DNA from: Xylocopa sonorina
Taxonomy: Eukaryota > Arthropoda > Insecta > Hymenoptera > Apidae
DNA: 64,000 nt
Reading direction: 5' to 3'
NCBI RefSeq assembly: GCF_050948175.1
Contig: NW_027490137.1
Span: 992,001-1,056,000, forward strand
This document shows, in pieces, positions 63,029 through 64,000 of this stretch. The notes beneath the pieces were generated by a model. It made no database searches. It saw nothing but the letters and a program-made list of their open reading frames with translations, and was not told the DNA's origin. Within the stretch, counting starts at the first letter, position 1. Each line of letters begins with the position of its first letter. The translations under genes were made by a program, and so were the position numbers.

Positions 63029-64000
63029 CTCTTCAAATGAATGTAAATGCGACACTTCCTTGCTAGGAAATAGCGTTTGCAGATGTCTACGTATCGTGGC
63101 AATAGAGTTCTAATGCTTCTCAAAACGCGATATCGCATCTCATTTCTATGTTTCATGATAAGATATAATATGCATTGCGAAGAGTCATGTATTCCTCGTC
63201 TTCACTTCAAATGAATGTAAATGCGACACTTCCTTGCTAGGAAATAGCGTTTATAGATGTATACGTATCATAGCAATAGAGCTCTAATGCTACTTAAAAC
63301 GCGATATCGCATCTCATTTCTATGTTTCATGATAGGACATAATATACATTTAGGAGGGTTATGCATATCTCGTCTACACTTAAAAAGAATGTAAATGCGA
63401 CACTTCCTTGCTAGGAAATAGCTTTTCCAGATGTCTACGTATCGTAGCAATAGTGTTCTAATGCTTCTTAAAGAGCGATATCGCATCTCATTCCAATGTT
63501 TCATGATAAGATATAATATTCATTGTGGGGTATTATGCATACCTCGTACTCACTTCAAAAGAATGCAAATGCGACACTCCCTTGCATTGAAATAATGTTT
63601 ACAGATGACTACGTATCGAATCAATAGGGATCTGATGCTTCTTAAGACGGGATATCGCATATCATTTCTATGTCTCGTGATAAGATATAATATTCATTGT
63701 GGGGTATTATGCATACCTCGTATTCACTTCAAAAAAATGCAAATGCGGCACTGCCTTGCTAGGAAGTAGCGTATGCAGATGTCTACGTATCGAAGCAATA
63801 GATTTCTAATGCTTCTTAAAATGGGATATCGCATCTCATTCCTATGTTTCATGATAAGATATAATATTCATTGTGCAATGTTATGTGTACCTCGCATTCA
63901 CTTCAAAAGAATGTAAATGCGAGACTTCCTTGCTAGGAAATAGCATTTGCAGATGTCTACGTATCGTAGCAACAGTGTTCTAATGCTTCTTAAATCGCGA
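63029..64000 (+). repeat. Right end: tail of block B, then copy of the 26-kb segment
   Basis: To about 63,245 the sequence is block B. 63,310-63,865 is the counterpart of 26,050-26,610, with TGTGGGGTATTATGCATACC twice and CGAATCAATAGGGATCTGA. It differs in small ways, for example TTGCATTGAAATAATG against TTGCTTTGAAATAGTG. The last monomer is ordinary and is cut by the window edge. Confidence 0.88.

Larger units (their letters stand above)
1..64000 (+). repeat. 174-bp satellite DNA array, about 368 head-to-tail monomers
   Basis: The block TCATGATAAG (or a close variant) recurs every 174 bp from 152 to 63849, and I followed it through the window without finding a gap, an inversion or inserted foreign sequence. 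Monomer landmarks in order are TCATGATAAGATATAATATT, CATTGCGAAGTGTCATG, TATACCTCGTATTCACTTC, GAATGTAAATGCGACAC, TTCCTTGCTAGGAAATAGCG, TTTGCAGATGTCTACGTATC, GTAGCAATAGAGTTCTAATG, CTTCTTAAAACGCGATATCG and CATCTCATTTCTATGTT. The net length drift of 161 bp over 367 periods comes almost wholly from about a dozen identifiable indels. Monomer length is close to a nucleosome repeat, as in many centromeric satellites (established knowledge); centromeric location is inferred. Both ends of the window lie inside monomers, so the array continues on each side. I do not recognise the family. Confidence 0.99.

Noticed and set aside
1..64000. CRISPR array
   Set aside because: There is no repeat-spacer alternation. 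The whole 174 bp repeats, and the variable sites are scattered base changes rather than unique spacers.
1..64000. Transposable element or LTR insertion within the satellite
   Set aside because: I followed the phase marker through the window and saw no gap larger than 35 bp of extra sequence, so there is no room for an inserted element.
1..64000. Inverted monomer blocks
   Set aside because: The landmarks (TCATGATAAG, GCGACACTTCC, GATATCGC followed by ATCTC) always run in the same direction wherever checked. Palindromic elements inside the monomer look inverted but are not evidence of orientation switches.
1..64000. Assignment to a named satellite family or species
   Set aside because: The consensus does not match any satellite I can recall with confidence, and no database search was possible. 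Naming a species would be a guess.

Overview
The whole window is one uninterrupted head-to-tail satellite DNA array. The unit is 174 bp. Using the TCATGATAAG block as a phase marker, it first starts at 152 and last at 63849. That span is 367 periods with a net loss of only 161 bp, so the window holds about 368 monomers, all in the same orientation. I see no gene, tRNA, rRNA, transposon, telomeric repeat or non-satellite spacer. Such an array points to heterochromatin of a eukaryotic chromosome, most likely centromeric or pericentromeric. I do not recognise the family and cannot name the species. The hand-built consensus is about 36% G+C yet carries 9 CpGs per monomer, about 1.6 times expectation. 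This argues against long exposure to CpG methylation and fits many invertebrates better than a methylated vertebrate or plant satellite, but that is inference.

Each monomer carries three short dyads: TTCCT-TGCT-AGGAA, CTACG-TAT-CGTAG and GCGATATCGC. It also has a conserved GATA-type block (TGATAAGATA) beside an AT-rich tract. Most bases vary between a few recurrent alternatives, so monomers look like mosaics of a limited set of haplotype blocks.

Layout. 1-1.8 kb: a 7-monomer unit repeated in part. 1.8-4.4 kb: diverged monomers. 4.4-8.1 kb: a 4-monomer block present twice (related copies lie near 59 and 63 kb), then a trimer duplication. 8.1-11.8 kb: diverged monomers. 11.8-19.1 kb: a young zone with a 522-bp trimer higher-order repeat in three runs. 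19.1-33.4 kb: mostly diverged monomers with pieces shared with distant parts of the window. 33.4-38.7 kb: an 18-monomer-spaced duplication carrying a 47-bp deletion in both copies. 38.7-46.5 kb: small dimer, trimer and 8-mer duplications. 46.5-51.9 kb: a 1.46-kb tract duplicated 22 monomers away, with a tandem tetramer between the copies. 51.9-55.8 kb: diverged monomers plus a copy of the 22.7-24.7 kb segment. 55.8-63.25 kb: exact 22-monomer and 23-monomer duplications. 63.3 kb to the end: a copy of the 26-kb segment.

There are no genes working together here. The biology is that of a rapidly reshuffled satellite. The points most worth a second look are dyad-preserving paired substitutions in the CTACG-TAT-CGTAG element, the recurrence of 22 monomers (3,828 bp) as a duplication distance at three unrelated places, and the long-range mosaic kinship between blocks 30 to 56 kb apart. 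All counts and identities were made by eye, without alignment software.
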